A DNA stretch of 64,000 nt from Beijerinckiaceae bacterium (GTDB taxonomy: Bacteria; Pseudomonadota; Alphaproteobacteria; Rhizobiales; Beijerinckiaceae): the NCBI GenBank assembly GCA_947454485.1, contig CANGJJ010000008.1, positions 62,001 through 126,000 on the forward strand, written 5' to 3'. Below the pieces are notes generated by a model. It ran no database searches and was not told the origin of the DNA. It saw only the letters and a list, made by a program, of their open reading frames with translations. The translations under genes were made by a program, and so were the position numbers. Shown in pieces: positions 55,343 through 64,000 of the stretch (position 1 is the stretch's first letter; each line of letters opens with the position of its first letter).

Positions 55343-56554
55343 ATGTCGAGCGCAACAGGTGGAATTGTGACCAACAGCCTCAGCGCACAGGCCAAAGGCC
55401 TCAGCCCCTCACGCCGCTCGCAGATCCATTCCTTCATCGCGATGGATATGCTGGCGGCTGCGAGCGCTTTGGAGCGGGCAGGGCGCAGCATCATCCATCT
55501 GGAGGCGGGGGAGCCCGGTACGCCAGCCCCGCTGCGCGTGCGCGAGGCGGCCGCTGCTGTCATCGCAGATGGGCGGATTGGTTACACCGAGTCCCTTGGC
55601 CGCCCGAGCCTGCGCGCCCGCATCGCGCGTCATTACGAGGAAACCTATGGGGTGGAGATCAACCCCAATCGTATTGCTGTGACGACCGGCTCTTCAGGTG
55701 GGTTTGTTCTCTCGCTGCTCGCTCTGTTTGATGAGGGCGCGCGGGTTGCCGTGTCAGCCCCCGGCTATCCGGCCTATGTGAATATTTTTAAGGCGCTCGG
55801 CATTGAAGCGGTGATGATCGAGACCGGTGCTGAAAGCGGTTATGTCGTCACTGCGCAGATGATTGCGGCTGAGCACCAGCGCGCCAAGCTTGATGGCGTC
55901 TTGCTGATGAGCCCGGCCAATCCATCAGGCACGATGATGAGTGATGAGGAGCTGCGCGCCATTTGCCAGACCTGCGCCCAGCTTGGCATCGCCTTTATCT
56001 CAGATGAGATTTATCACGGCCTCACTTATGAGCGCGATGCGGCGACCGCTTTGCAGTTCTCCGATCAAGCCGTGATCGTCAATTCATTCTCGAAATATTA
56101 CTGCATGACAGGCTGGCGCGTGGGCTGGCTCGTTCTGCCAGATGTGCTTGTGGCGCCTGTCGAGAAATTGCAGCAGAATCTTGCGATCTCGGTGCCTTTT
56201 ATCAGTCAGGTCGCAGCAGAAGTTGCATTTGATTGCCGCGATGAATTGGAGCGGGTGAAGCAGTCTTATGTCCGCAACCGCGCCTTTTTGCTCGATGCTT
56301 TGCCAAAGATGGGCATCAGCACATTTCATCGCGTGGATGGGGCTTTTTATGTCTATGCCGATATCGGCCATCTGACGCAGGATTCCGTTGCCTTCTGCCG
56401 CACCATTCTGGATGAGGCAGGTGTGGCTTTGACGCCGGGGCTCGATTTTGATCGCGCGCGCGGCCACCGCATGTTGCGCATCTCATTCGCTGGCAGTGAA
56501 GAGGATATGCGCGAAGGCATTGCGCGTTTGAGTGCTTGGCTCGCCAAGCGCTGA
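55343..56554 (+). CDS. PLP-dependent aminotransferase, class I/II
   Basis: A 403-residue fold type I aminotransferase. The Schiff-base lysine is in NSFSKYYCMTGWRVGW, the phosphate-binding tyrosine and asparagine region is in MSPANPSGTMM, and the N-terminal substrate loop contains LEAGEPGTPAP. The sequence resembles aspartate/aromatic or methionine aminotransferases of the class; substrate unassigned. Its stop TGA lies inside CTGAGGCGGGGATCGGGG, the end of repeat element B. The start (55343) is 12 bases from the divergent M48 gene. Confidence 0.88.
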   Translation: MSSATGGIVTNSLSAQAKGLSPSRRSQIHSFIAMDMLAAASALERAGRSIIHLEAGEPGTPAPLRVREAAAAVIADGRIGYTESLGRPSLRARIARHYEETYGVEINPNRIAVTTGSSGGFVLSLLALFDEGARVAVSAPGYPAYVNIFKALGIEAVMIETGAESGYVVTAQMIAAEHQRAKLDGVLLMSPANPSGTMMSDEELRAICQTCAQLGIAFISDEIYHGLTYERDAATALQFSDQAVIVNSFSKYYCMTGWRVGWLVLPDVLVAPVEKLQQNLAISVPFISQVAAEVAFDCRDELERVKQSYVRNRAFLLDALPKMGISTFHRVDGAFYVYADIGHLTQDSVAFCRTILDEAGVALTPGLDFDRARGHRMLRISFAGSEEDMREGIARLSAWLAKR

Positions 56555-56664
56555 GGCGGGGATCGGGGCATAAAAAAGAGGCACCAAAATCGGTGCCTCT
56601 TTCTTTTTGATCTGATCCCTTCATCCGCCTGCATCCGCAGGCACCTTCTCCCACTGGGAGAAGG
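56551..56664. repeat. Composite palindromic repeat locus 3 (partial B end, terminator, A) between convergent genes
   Basis: The 3' end of element B (CTGAGGCGGGGATCGGGG, 56551-56568) overlaps the stop codon of the aminotransferase. After a terminator hairpin comes element A (56611-56664): GATCCCTTCATCCG and the perfect palindrome CCTTCTCCCA-C-TGGGAGAAGG (56644-56664). Confidence 0.8.
56575..56602. terminator. Bidirectional intrinsic terminator
   Basis: AAAGAGGCACC (56575-56585), loop AAAATC, GGTGCCTCTTT (56592-56602), then CTTTTT. A-run before and T-run after make it suitable for both the plus-strand aminotransferase and the minus-strand rne. It shares GAGGCACC/GGTGCCTC with the terminator at 50439. 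Confidence 0.85.
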
Positions 56665-56675
56665 AAAACCCGGAC

Positions 56676-59432
56676 TCAGCTACCACCCAGCGATTGCTTG
56701 GCGCGCGCCCACCAGCCGGTACGCTTGGGGCGCGAGGGATCAACCTCGGCCTCAGGCAGGGGGGCTTCGCGGGCAGGCGCGGGAGCGGGTGCAGGCGGGG
56801 CCTCCACAGCAGGGGCCTCGATGATGGGCGCGGCAGCTTTGGGCTGCTCAGCGGCCCGCTCAGGGGCATGGACGAGCGGCTGCGCAAAGGCAGGCGCTGA
56901 GACTTCGGTCACGGGCTGGGGAGCACGGGGCGCAGGGTCGAACTCGTCGGTGAAGACGGGCTGTTCGGCATCCAGCGGCAAGGGCTCACCATCGCGCTCA
57001 CGGCGGCGGTTGCGGCCACCGCGGCGCGAGCGACGACGACGACGACGCTCGGCCTCTTCAGCCGTGCCAGCGCCCTCAGTCTCGAAGTTCTCGGCCTCGT
57101 TCTCATCCACATCGCCATCAGAGACTGTAGCCTCCTTGAGACGATTGGGAATGTCGCCAGCGATTTCGGCCATCATCAAAAGGCCAGTGTCAGGCGGCTG
57201 GGGCGCGTCGGGCGAAGCATAGCTGCCTTCGCGATCACCGCGACCGCTGCCACCGCGACGACGACGGCGACGACGGCGGCGACGGCCTTCTTCGGTGTCG
57301 CCATTGGCATCGGTCTCGCCTTCAGAGGCTTCGCTCTCGGCGTCTGTTTCGACCTCGTCCTCAACTTCGATCTCTTCGACCTCGTCTTCGAGTTCGTCGG
57401 GAACGATGGAGTCGATGCGCACCAGATTCTGGCGGCGCACATCAATCGGCGGCGTTGCCAGCTCACCGCGCTCAAGCGCGTGGTGAACCATGCCGGTCAA
57501 TGTGTCATCAGCCAGGACGCTGATCTGAACGCCAAAGCGCAATTCCAGATCGGTGAGATGGCTGCGCTTCTGGTTGAGAATATAGAGCGCCACTTCCGAG
57601 CGCGCGCGCACGGTGAGATTGTGCTGCGCATTCTTGAGCAAAGCGTCTTCAAGCACGCGCAGGATATGCAGCGCAATCGAGGCAGTGGAGCGCACCGAGC
57701 CAGAGCCTGCGCAATGCGGGCACTGAACGGTCGAGCCTTCCAGCACGCCGGTGCGCATACGCTGACGCGACATTTCCAACAGGCCAAAATGCGAGATGCG
57801 GCCGACTTGAATGCGGGCGCGATCGTTCTTCAGCGCCTCCTTGATGCGGCGTTCCACAGCGCGGTTGTTGCGGTTCTCTTCCATGTCGATGAAATCGACA
57901 ACGATGAGACCTGCAAGATCGCGCAGGCGCAGCTGGCGAGCCACTTCGTCAGCGGCCTCCAGATTGGTGCGCACAGCCGTGTCTTCGATATTGTGCTCGC
58001 GCGTGGAGCGGCCCGAATTCACGTCGATGGCCACCAGAGCTTCGGTCTGGTTGATGACGATATAGCCACCCGACTTCATCACGACGACATTCGAGAACAT
58101 GGCATCGAGCTGCTGCTCAACACCATAGCGCGCGAAGATCGGTTGGGGTTCGCGCCAGGACTGCACGGCCTTCACATGGGTTGGCATGAGCAGGCGCATG
58201 AACTCTTTGGCTTCGCGATAGCCCTCATCACCGGCCACCACAACTTCGTCGATCTCCTTGTTGTAGAGATCGCGAATGGAGCGCTTGATGAGCGAGCCTT
58301 CTTCGTAGACCAGATTGGGCGCAGTGGACTTCAAGGTCAGTTCGCGCACCGTCTCCCACATGCGCAGGAGATATTCGAAATCGCGCTTGATCTCGGGGCG
58401 GGTGCGGCTGGCACCTGCGGTGCGCAGAATGACACCCATGCCGTCCGGCACTTCCAGATCCTGCACCAATTCCTTGAGGCGGCGACGGTCAACAGCGTCG
58501 GTGATCTTGCGCGAAATGCCACCACCGCGGGCGGTATTGGGCATCAGCACCGAATAGCGACCAGCGAGCGACAGATAAGTTGTCAGCGCAGCGCCCTTGT
58601 TGCCGCGCTCTTCCTTGACGACCTGCACCAGGAGAACCTGGCGGCGCTTGATGACTTCCTGAATCTTATACTGGCGACGCAGGCGCGGCATGCGCACCGG
58701 CATCTCCTCAAGCGCATCACCGCCGAGCTGCTCGACGACTTCGGCCTCTTCATCGGCCTCCTCGTCGTCCTCGTCTTCAATGTCCTGCGGCATGGGCACG
58801 CTTTCGACATTGCTGGGCTCTTCGCGATGATCATCACTGGCGATGATCTCGTCGTGATGGTCTTCGTGATCCTCCTCCTCGGCGATCACTTCTTGCGCAG
58901 GGGCAACAGCGATGGGCGGGGTGGGGATATTGATCAGCGGCAGGAACTGCAGCGGAGCGCCATCAACAACGGGGGCGCATTGGAAGGGGAACACATCGAG
59001 CGAGCCCATCTGTGTGGGCTGCGCGAGGATCTCGCCATTGATGCGCTCGCTGGTGACGGTCTCATCGCGGTTGAAGCGACGACGACCGCGCTCGCGCCGA
59101 CGGCGGGTGCGACGGGGACGCTCTTCCTGCTCTTCTTCCTCGTGCGCGCGCGCCTCGTCTTCGAGTAGCGCGAGGCGATCAGCCACGGGGATCTGGTAAT
59201 AGTCGGGATGGATTTCCGAGAAGGCGAGGAAGCCGTGACGATTGCCGCCGTAATCAACGAAGGCAGCTTGCAGTGACGGCTCAACGCGCGTCACCTTGGC
59301 CAGATAGATATTGCCACGAAGCTGTTTCTTGTTGGCTGCCTCGAAGTCGAAGTCTTCTACGCGGTTGCCGCGCAGCACCACCACCCGGGTCTCTTCCGGA
59401 TGGGATGCATCAATGAGCATTTTGTTGGCCAT
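56676..59432 (-). CDS. rne: Ribonuclease E
   Basis: Endoribonuclease that starts mRNA decay and processes stable RNAs, and forms the degradosome scaffold. The 918-residue protein has an N-terminal S1 domain split by a long acidic/arginine-rich insert (starting EEEEQEERPRRTRRRR), as in other alphaproteobacteria. The catalytic domain follows with VVDFIDMEEN and the zinc-link CPHCAGSG. The C-terminal ~250 residues are low complexity with arginine-rich blocks. The ATG at 59432 gives MANKMLIDASHPEETRV, the expected start. It is divergent from amiC. Confidence 0.95.
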   Translation of the reverse strand: MANKMLIDASHPEETRVVVLRGNRVEDFDFEAANKKQLRGNIYLAKVTRVEPSLQAAFVDYGGNRHGFLAFSEIHPDYYQIPVADRLALLEDEARAHEEEEQEERPRRTRRRRERGRRRFNRDETVTSERINGEILAQPTQMGSLDVFPFQCAPVVDGAPLQFLPLINIPTPPIAVAPAQEVIAEEEDHEDHHDEIIASDDHREEPSNVESVPMPQDIEDEDDEEADEEAEVVEQLGGDALEEMPVRMPRLRRQYKIQEVIKRRQVLLVQVVKEERGNKGAALTTYLSLAGRYSVLMPNTARGGGISRKITDAVDRRRLKELVQDLEVPDGMGVILRTAGASRTRPEIKRDFEYLLRMWETVRELTLKSTAPNLVYEEGSLIKRSIRDLYNKEIDEVVVAGDEGYREAKEFMRLLMPTHVKAVQSWREPQPIFARYGVEQQLDAMFSNVVVMKSGGYIVINQTEALVAIDVNSGRSTREHNIEDTAVRTNLEAADEVARQLRLRDLAGLIVVDFIDMEENRNNRAVERRIKEALKNDRARIQVGRISHFGLLEMSRQRMRTGVLEGSTVQCPHCAGSGSVRSTASIALHILRVLEDALLKNAQHNLTVRARSEVALYILNQKRSHLTDLELRFGVQISVLADDTLTGMVHHALERGELATPPIDVRRQNLVRIDSIVPDELEDEVEEIEVEDEVETDAESEASEGETDANGDTEEGRRRRRRRRRRGGSGRGDREGSYASPDAPQPPDTGLLMMAEIAGDIPNRLKEATVSDGDVDENEAENFETEGAGTAEEAERRRRRRSRRGGRNRRRERDGEPLPLDAEQPVFTDEFDPAPRAPQPVTEVSAPAFAQPLVHAPERAAEQPKAAAPIIEAPAVEAPPAPAPAPAREAPLPEAEVDPSRPKRTGWWARAKQSLGGS

Positions 59433-59951
59433 GGGGAACTCTTTGGGCCGTAACCGGCTGCGGCGTCGCGCCTGTCCATTGGAAGCGAGCCTGCGCCCGT
59501 CCGGGAGGAGGGCGGCGAGGCGACGTAGCGGGTCTTGGCGATCAGTGTGGAAAGGATACGCAAGCTCCGGCCGATGGCGCGCGCGGGCGCGCGGGTATCG
59601 GAAGTTGCGCAATTCGGTGAATATGCGGCAGAGCCGCAGAAGGAGGTGGGAGGTGCGATCGTCAGAGACACGCCGAGCCGCCCTTCGACCGCGTCAGCGC
59701 AGCGCGCCGAGCGAGACGAAGTTTCGGAATAAGCCTTGGCGGTGTGGAACATTTCTCACGACCTGAAACATGCGGCCGGAAGGCCGCCCTTGCCCCGGTC
59801 CGTGTCGAACTGCGCCGGTCTATGACCGAACGACCTGCCGACCCACCCGAACCTGCAACTGAGGGTTGCTCATCTTGGGTGGGGAGTTTTCGCGTGGCGC
59901 TCCGTTCAGGGCGCGTCACCGCAAGACTCTGTCCCGGACCGGGACTTGATA

Positions 59952-59981
59952 GTCATAGCTTCTATCGGCCGCTGTTGGCAA
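59952..59981 (-). promoter_or_regulatory. Weak candidate promoter for rne
   Basis: On the minus strand TTGCCA (59976-59981) and TATGAC (59952-59957) are 18 bases apart. If used, the rne leader would be about 510 bases. Matches to consensus are partial. Confidence 0.2.
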
Positions 59982-60058
59982 GTTATTCGCGGGTGTTGCC
60001 TTAAAGTGACGCTTGAGCTCGATCGCCAGAAGTTCTGCGGGAGAAGCGTTACTGAGCG

Positions 60059-60087
60059 TTAACCAATCATCGCCTATCGCGTAAAAG
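60059..60087 (+). promoter_or_regulatory. Weak candidate promoter for amiC
   Basis: TTAACC (60059-60064) and TAAAAG (60082-60087) are 17 bases apart, each matching four of six consensus positions, about 40 bases before the ATG of amiC. Confidence 0.3.
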
Positions 60088-60127
60088 GGGCCACGGAGTC
60101 GGCGCTCTTGGCTGGCTTGGAGTTGTT

Positions 60128-61423
60128 ATGGTCGCGCTCGCCTCTCGCCTGATCCGGATTTTCGCTCTTGCCCTCAGTATGTTGGGCGGGATTGCGGGGT
60201 CGTTGGATTTGGCCCGCGCGCAGGGTGTGCCTGTGGCGAGTGCTGTGGATTTGCAGACCGCCGGTGAGCTGACCCGCCTTGTGTTCGACCTGTCCGAACC
60301 GGTTTCAGTGAGCGGTCATGTGCTGGCAGCACCCGACCGGGTGGTGGTCGATCTGCCCGAAGTCTCATTTAAAATTGATCCGGGCAAAGGGCAGGGGGTG
60401 GCTCCGGCCAAGACCGGCAACCGCCGTAACCAGATCGGACAGATGCAGGGGGCCAAGCCCCTTTTGGGCGCTGTGGCAGCCTATCGCTTTGGTCTGGTGG
60501 CCGCTGCCAAGTCGCGGATCGTGATCGACCTCACCCATCCGGTACGGATCCACCGCCTGCTCAGCGAGCCTCAGCAAGGGGGCAAGGGGGCGCGGTTGGT
60601 GATCGAGCTCGCCAAGATCGAGCGCAGCCAGTTTCTGGCGGAGGCGGCAAAATCGGCTCAGTCCAAACCCCTCATGTCAAGCCAGCCCACCCCCACAGTC
60701 GAGCCCTCTGCTTTGCCGGTCGTGGTGCTGGATGCTGGCCATGGCGGCATTGATACGGGGGCCAATGCCCCCAATGGCGTGCTCGAAAAGGACATTGTCT
60801 TCGACTTTACCCGCAATCTGGCCGCGCGGCTGGAGATGGGCGGCAAGGTCAAGGTCATCCTGACCAGAGATACGGATGTCTTTGTGGCTCTGGGCGAGCG
60901 GGTGCGCCGCGCAAGGGCTGTGGGGGCTGCGCTGTTCATTTCGGTTCATGCCGACACATTGTCCAATGATGGCTCCGTGTCGGGGGCGACTGTCTATACG
61001 GTCTCGGACCGGGCCTCTGATGCGGAGGCGGCCCGTGTGGCGGAGAAGGAGAACCAGTCCGATATTCTGGGCGGGCTGGATGGCAGCGAGGATCAGGGCG
61101 ATGTGTCGGACATCCTCTTCGATCTCACCCGCCGCGAGACCCGCGCCTATAGCCATGTCTTTGCGCGCACATTGGTCGGCTATTGGCAGGACATTGGCTC
61201 GCTCAACAAAAATCCGCACCGTTCGGCGGGGTTTCGCGTTCTCAAAGCGCCCGATGTGCCCTCAGTTCTGCTGGAACTGGGTTATCTGTCGAGCCGCAAT
61301 GACCTGGCCAGCCTGACCGCACCGCAATGGCGCGACAAGGCGACTGACCGTGTGGCCCGTGCGGTTGAGGGCTTCTTTATGGAGCGAACGGGAGGGGTGA
61401 CAAAGGCCGTCACCGACCGCTGA
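60128..61423 (+). CDS. amiC: N-acetylmuramoyl-L-alanine amidase with AMIN domain
   Basis: Cleaves the bond between N-acetylmuramic acid and L-alanine to separate daughter-cell walls. The 431-residue protein has a signal peptide (LIRIFALALSMLGGIAG), a beta-rich AMIN domain that targets the septum (residues ~35-150) and a C-terminal Amidase_3 domain with the zinc-binding DAGHGGIDTGA and FISVHADT segments. LytM activators are not in the window. PBP1A follows 76 bases later on the same strand. Confidence 0.95.
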   Translation: MVALASRLIRIFALALSMLGGIAGSLDLARAQGVPVASAVDLQTAGELTRLVFDLSEPVSVSGHVLAAPDRVVVDLPEVSFKIDPGKGQGVAPAKTGNRRNQIGQMQGAKPLLGAVAAYRFGLVAAAKSRIVIDLTHPVRIHRLLSEPQQGGKGARLVIELAKIERSQFLAEAAKSAQSKPLMSSQPTPTVEPSALPVVVLDAGHGGIDTGANAPNGVLEKDIVFDFTRNLAARLEMGGKVKVILTRDTDVFVALGERVRRARAVGAALFISVHADTLSNDGSVSGATVYTVSDRASDAEAARVAEKENQSDILGGLDGSEDQGDVSDILFDLTRRETRAYSHVFARTLVGYWQDIGSLNKNPHRSAGFRVLKAPDVPSVLLELGYLSSRNDLASLTAPQWRDKATDRVARAVEGFFMERTGGVTKAVTDR

Positions 61424-61499
61424 GCCCGCCCACAAAGTGACACAAAACCGGGTGAGAAGATCGGACGGGTAAGGGGCTCGCCTTGCTGGCTGCGACTCG

Positions 61500-63959
61500 G
61501 TGAGCCTGCTAGAAGGCCTTCAGGCTGCGACGGGGATTTTTGACAGTATGGGTTTGATCAGGGGCTTTGCCCGCTTTCTCGGCTTTCTGTTTGCAACCGG
61601 CGCAATCATTGTTGTGCTCGGCGCAGCGGCGGCTGGGTTGGTGATCTGGCACTTCCAGCAAGATCTTCCCGATACGGCGCAGCTGCAAAAATATGAACCC
61701 CCGGTCATGACGCGCGTCCATGCGGGTGACGGATCCATTCTGGCCGAATATGCGCGCGAGCGCCGGCTCTATTTGCCGAGCGCTGCGGTTCCCGCGATGG
61801 TGAAGCAGGCCTTCATTTCGGCGGAAGACAAAAATTTCTACACCCATGGCGGCATTGATCCTGAAGGTATCGCCCGCGCGGTGATGATTTTGTTTCAGGG
61901 TCGGCGCATGCAGGGCGCTTCCACCATCACCCAGCAGGTGGCGAAGAACTTTCTGCTTACCAATGAACGCAGCTTTGAGCGCAAGATCCGCGAAGTGCTC
62001 GTCGCTTTCCGCATCGAGGCGACCTATTCCAAAGAGCGTATTCTCGAACTTTATCTGAACGAGATTTATCTCGGCCTTGGCAACTATGGTCTGGCGGCTG
62101 CGGCGCTCAATTATTACGGCAAGTCGGTGCATGAATTGACCGTGGCTGAGGCGGCCTATCTTGCAGCGCTGCCCAAAGCGCCGAGTGATTTGCATCCCTT
62201 CCGCAACCCCACGGGCTCTGTGGCGCGCCGCAACTATGTCGTCGATCGCATGATCGAGAATGGTTATATTTCGCGTGAAGTGGGTGCAAAGGCCAAAGCT
62301 GAACCGCTGGGCGTGACGCCGCGCGTTCTGTCGCCCAACACTTATGCCGCCGGTTATTTTGCTGAAGATGTGCGCCGCATCTTGTCGGAAAAATACGGCG
62401 AGAAGAAACTCTATGAAGGCGGCCTGTCGGTTCGCACCACGCTTGATCCCAAGATGCAGTTGATGGCGCGCAAGGCGCTGGTCGATGGTCTGGTGCGCTT
62501 TGATGAAGCGCAGGGCTTCCGGGGCGCGATGCGCAATATCCGCATTGATCAAGACTGGGGCTTGGCGCTTGCTGAGGTCCCGGCGCTGGGTGATGTGAGG
62601 CCGTGGCGTTTGGCGGTGGTGCTGGATGCCTCCGATGCGTCAGCGCGCATTGGTCTGCAGCCCCCGCGCGAAAAGTCGGGCGAAGTGAGCCGCGATCGCC
62701 AGACGGGGACTTTGCCGCTTGATGGAATTCGCTGGACCAAGCGCACATCGGTGCGCGCGCTGCTGCAGCCCGGTGATGTGATTTATGCCGAGCCGGTTGA
62801 CGACAAGCCTGGTCAATGGCGTTTGCGTCAGATCCCCGAAGTGTCGGGCGGTATTGCTGCGATGGATCCCCATACGGGCCGCGTTCTGGCAATGGTCGGT
62901 GGCTTCAGCTTCGACCAGTCAGAGTTCAACCGCGCCTCGCAGGCCTATCGTCAGCCCGGCTCCTCCTTCAAGCCCTTCGTTTATGCGACCGCGCTCGACA
63001 ATGGCTATACGCCATCCTCACTCGTTCTCGATGCGCCGATTGAGATTGATGTGGGCAATGGTGAAATCTGGCGGCCTGAAAATTACGGCGGCTCTGCGGG
63101 CGCCTCGCCGCATACTTTGCGCTATGGCATCGAGCGTTCGAAGAACCAGATGACCGTGCGTCTGGCGCGTGATCTTGGCATGCCTGTCGTGTCCGAATAT
63201 GCGCGCCGCTTTGGAATTTATGACGACATGCCGCCCTTTTTGGCGATGTCGCTGGGTGCAGGCGAGACGACTGTGCTGCGCATGACCACAGCCTATTCCA
63301 TGCTGGTCAATGGTGGGCGTCGCATCAAGCCGACTTTGATTGACCGCGTGCAGGATCGCTATGGCGCGACGATCTATCGTCATGATGAGCGTATCTGCGA
63401 AGGTTGCGAAGCGCCGGGCTGGCGCGCTGGCCAGGCTGAGCCAAAGCTGACCGATCAACGCGAGCAGGTGCTTGATCCTCTGACCGCTTATCAGATCACC
63501 TCAATCATGGAAGGCGTTGTCATTCGCGGTACGGCAACGACCGTGCGCGCAGTGGGCAAACATCTGGCTGGTAAGACAGGTACGACGAATGACTCGAAGG
63601 ATGTCTGGTTCGTTGGCTTCTCACCCGATCTGACGGTGGGTGTGTTCATGGGCTATGACCGCCCGCGTTCGCTGGGCAATACGGCGACCGCCGGTCTTTA
63701 TGCAGCGCCCATCTTCCGTGATTTCATGATGGCTGCTTTGAAGGATAAGCCCGACACGCCCTTCCGCGTCCCCCCCGGCATCAAGCTGATCTCGGTGGAT
63801 GCCAAGACGGGCGTGCGCTCCTCGGGCGCAGGCACGATCCTCGAGGCCTTCAAGCCCGGCACCGCGCCCCCCGAGAGCCTCTCGCTGGCAGATCCGGCCA
63901 TGCGCGATGTGCCCGATGCGGATCGCGGGGTTGGCACCGGCACGGGCGGGCTCTACTAG
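61500..63959 (+). CDS. mrcA: Penicillin-binding protein 1A
   Basis: Bifunctional glycosyltransferase/transpeptidase that builds peptidoglycan. The 819-residue protein has a membrane anchor (residues ~26-50), a GT51 domain with the catalytic glutamate at residue 109 (SAEDKNFYTHGG) and QGASTITQQVAKNF, an intervening OB-like region, and a transpeptidase domain with PGSSFKPF (Ser488-x2-Lys491) and KTGTTND (Lys692). The start codon is GTG at 61500; an ATG at 61548 would begin nearer the membrane segment. Downstream bases to 64000 hold no complete gene. Confidence 0.95.
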   Translation: MSLLEGLQAATGIFDSMGLIRGFARFLGFLFATGAIIVVLGAAAAGLVIWHFQQDLPDTAQLQKYEPPVMTRVHAGDGSILAEYARERRLYLPSAAVPAMVKQAFISAEDKNFYTHGGIDPEGIARAVMILFQGRRMQGASTITQQVAKNFLLTNERSFERKIREVLVAFRIEATYSKERILELYLNEIYLGLGNYGLAAAALNYYGKSVHELTVAEAAYLAALPKAPSDLHPFRNPTGSVARRNYVVDRMIENGYISREVGAKAKAEPLGVTPRVLSPNTYAAGYFAEDVRRILSEKYGEKKLYEGGLSVRTTLDPKMQLMARKALVDGLVRFDEAQGFRGAMRNIRIDQDWGLALAEVPALGDVRPWRLAVVLDASDASARIGLQPPREKSGEVSRDRQTGTLPLDGIRWTKRTSVRALLQPGDVIYAEPVDDKPGQWRLRQIPEVSGGIAAMDPHTGRVLAMVGGFSFDQSEFNRASQAYRQPGSSFKPFVYATALDNGYTPSSLVLDAPIEIDVGNGEIWRPENYGGSAGASPHTLRYGIERSKNQMTVRLARDLGMPVVSEYARRFGIYDDMPPFLAMSLGAGETTVLRMTTAYSMLVNGGRRIKPTLIDRVQDRYGATIYRHDERICEGCEAPGWRAGQAEPKLTDQREQVLDPLTAYQITSIMEGVVIRGTATTVRAVGKHLAGKTGTTNDSKDVWFVGFSPDLTVGVFMGYDRPRSLGNTATAGLYAAPIFRDFMMAALKDKPDTPFRVPPGIKLISVDAKTGVRSSGAGTILEAFKPGTAPPESLSLADPAMRDVPDADRGVGTGTGGLY

Positions 63960-64000
63960 CCCTCTGGAAGGGCGGTGTGACTTCACTGTTTACTTGGGGG

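Larger units (their letters stand above)
59433..60127. other. Long divergent intergenic region between rne and amiC
   Basis: 695 bases with no supported gene. On the rne side the leader may be long, as RNase E transcripts often carry an autoregulatory 5' UTR, but no known element is recognised here. Weak promoter candidates for both genes are listed separately. Confidence 0.5.

Noticed and set aside
60048-60064. CtrA-like box (TTAC-N6-TTAAC) upstream of amiC
   Set aside because: The consensus is TTAA-N7-TTAAC; spacing and the first half-site do not match.

Overview
The window looks like a chromosomal segment of a GC-rich alphaproteobacterium, most likely Hyphomicrobiales (Rhizobiales). The evidence is the housekeeping order (rpoZ-rsh; pyrE-pdxJ-acpS-lepB-rnc-era-recO-parC; accBC-aroQ-dsbA-like; rne divergent from amiC-mrcA), an alphaproteobacterial RNase E whose S1 domain is interrupted by a long charged insert, and an Fds-type soluble formate dehydrogenase. 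No family or genus can be fixed from the sequence alone. It contains about 58 protein genes, one tRNA, one clear pseudogene and a family of palindromic repeats.

Region 1 (1-12.6 kb) is metabolic. It begins with the end of an ABC ATPase gene. A CoxMSL-like molybdenum hydroxylase follows, with an NMT1-type solute-binding protein, a YciI-like protein and a convergent aspartate-dehydrogenase-like gene. Next is the complete operon fdsG-fdsB-fdsA-fdhD-fdsD for an NAD-linked molybdenum (or tungsten) formate dehydrogenase and its sulfurtransferase.

Region 2 (12.6-28.4 kb) is accessory in character. Six tightly packed minus-strand genes all encode exported proteins; two of these combine a CsgG-like core with a shared C-terminal module reminiscent of the flagellar T/H-ring protein FlgT. 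They sit divergently from an XRE-type regulator. A glycine-rich autotransporter, two glycosyltransferase-like genes, the GDP-L-fucose pair gmd-fcl and a decayed glycosyltransferase follow, ending at tRNA-Ser(GCU). AT-rich intergenic stretches and the tRNA boundary suggest a variable surface-structure region. The six-gene operon is my best candidate for an undescribed system.

Region 3 (28.5-64 kb) is core: hydrolase, lytic transglycosylase, dapA, smpB, uracil-DNA glycosylase, a NYN-domain protein, rpoZ, rsh, TonB, an ABC exporter, the pyrE-to-parC housekeeping run, a solute-binding-fold protein without a visible signal peptide, accCB, aroQ, a DsbA-like oxidoreductase, an M48 protease, an aminotransferase, rne, amiC and mrcA. 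Three of the convergent gene junctions (33.3, 50.3 and 56.6 kb) carry copies of the same composite palindromic element, two with compensatory stem changes and two combined with intrinsic-terminator hairpins.
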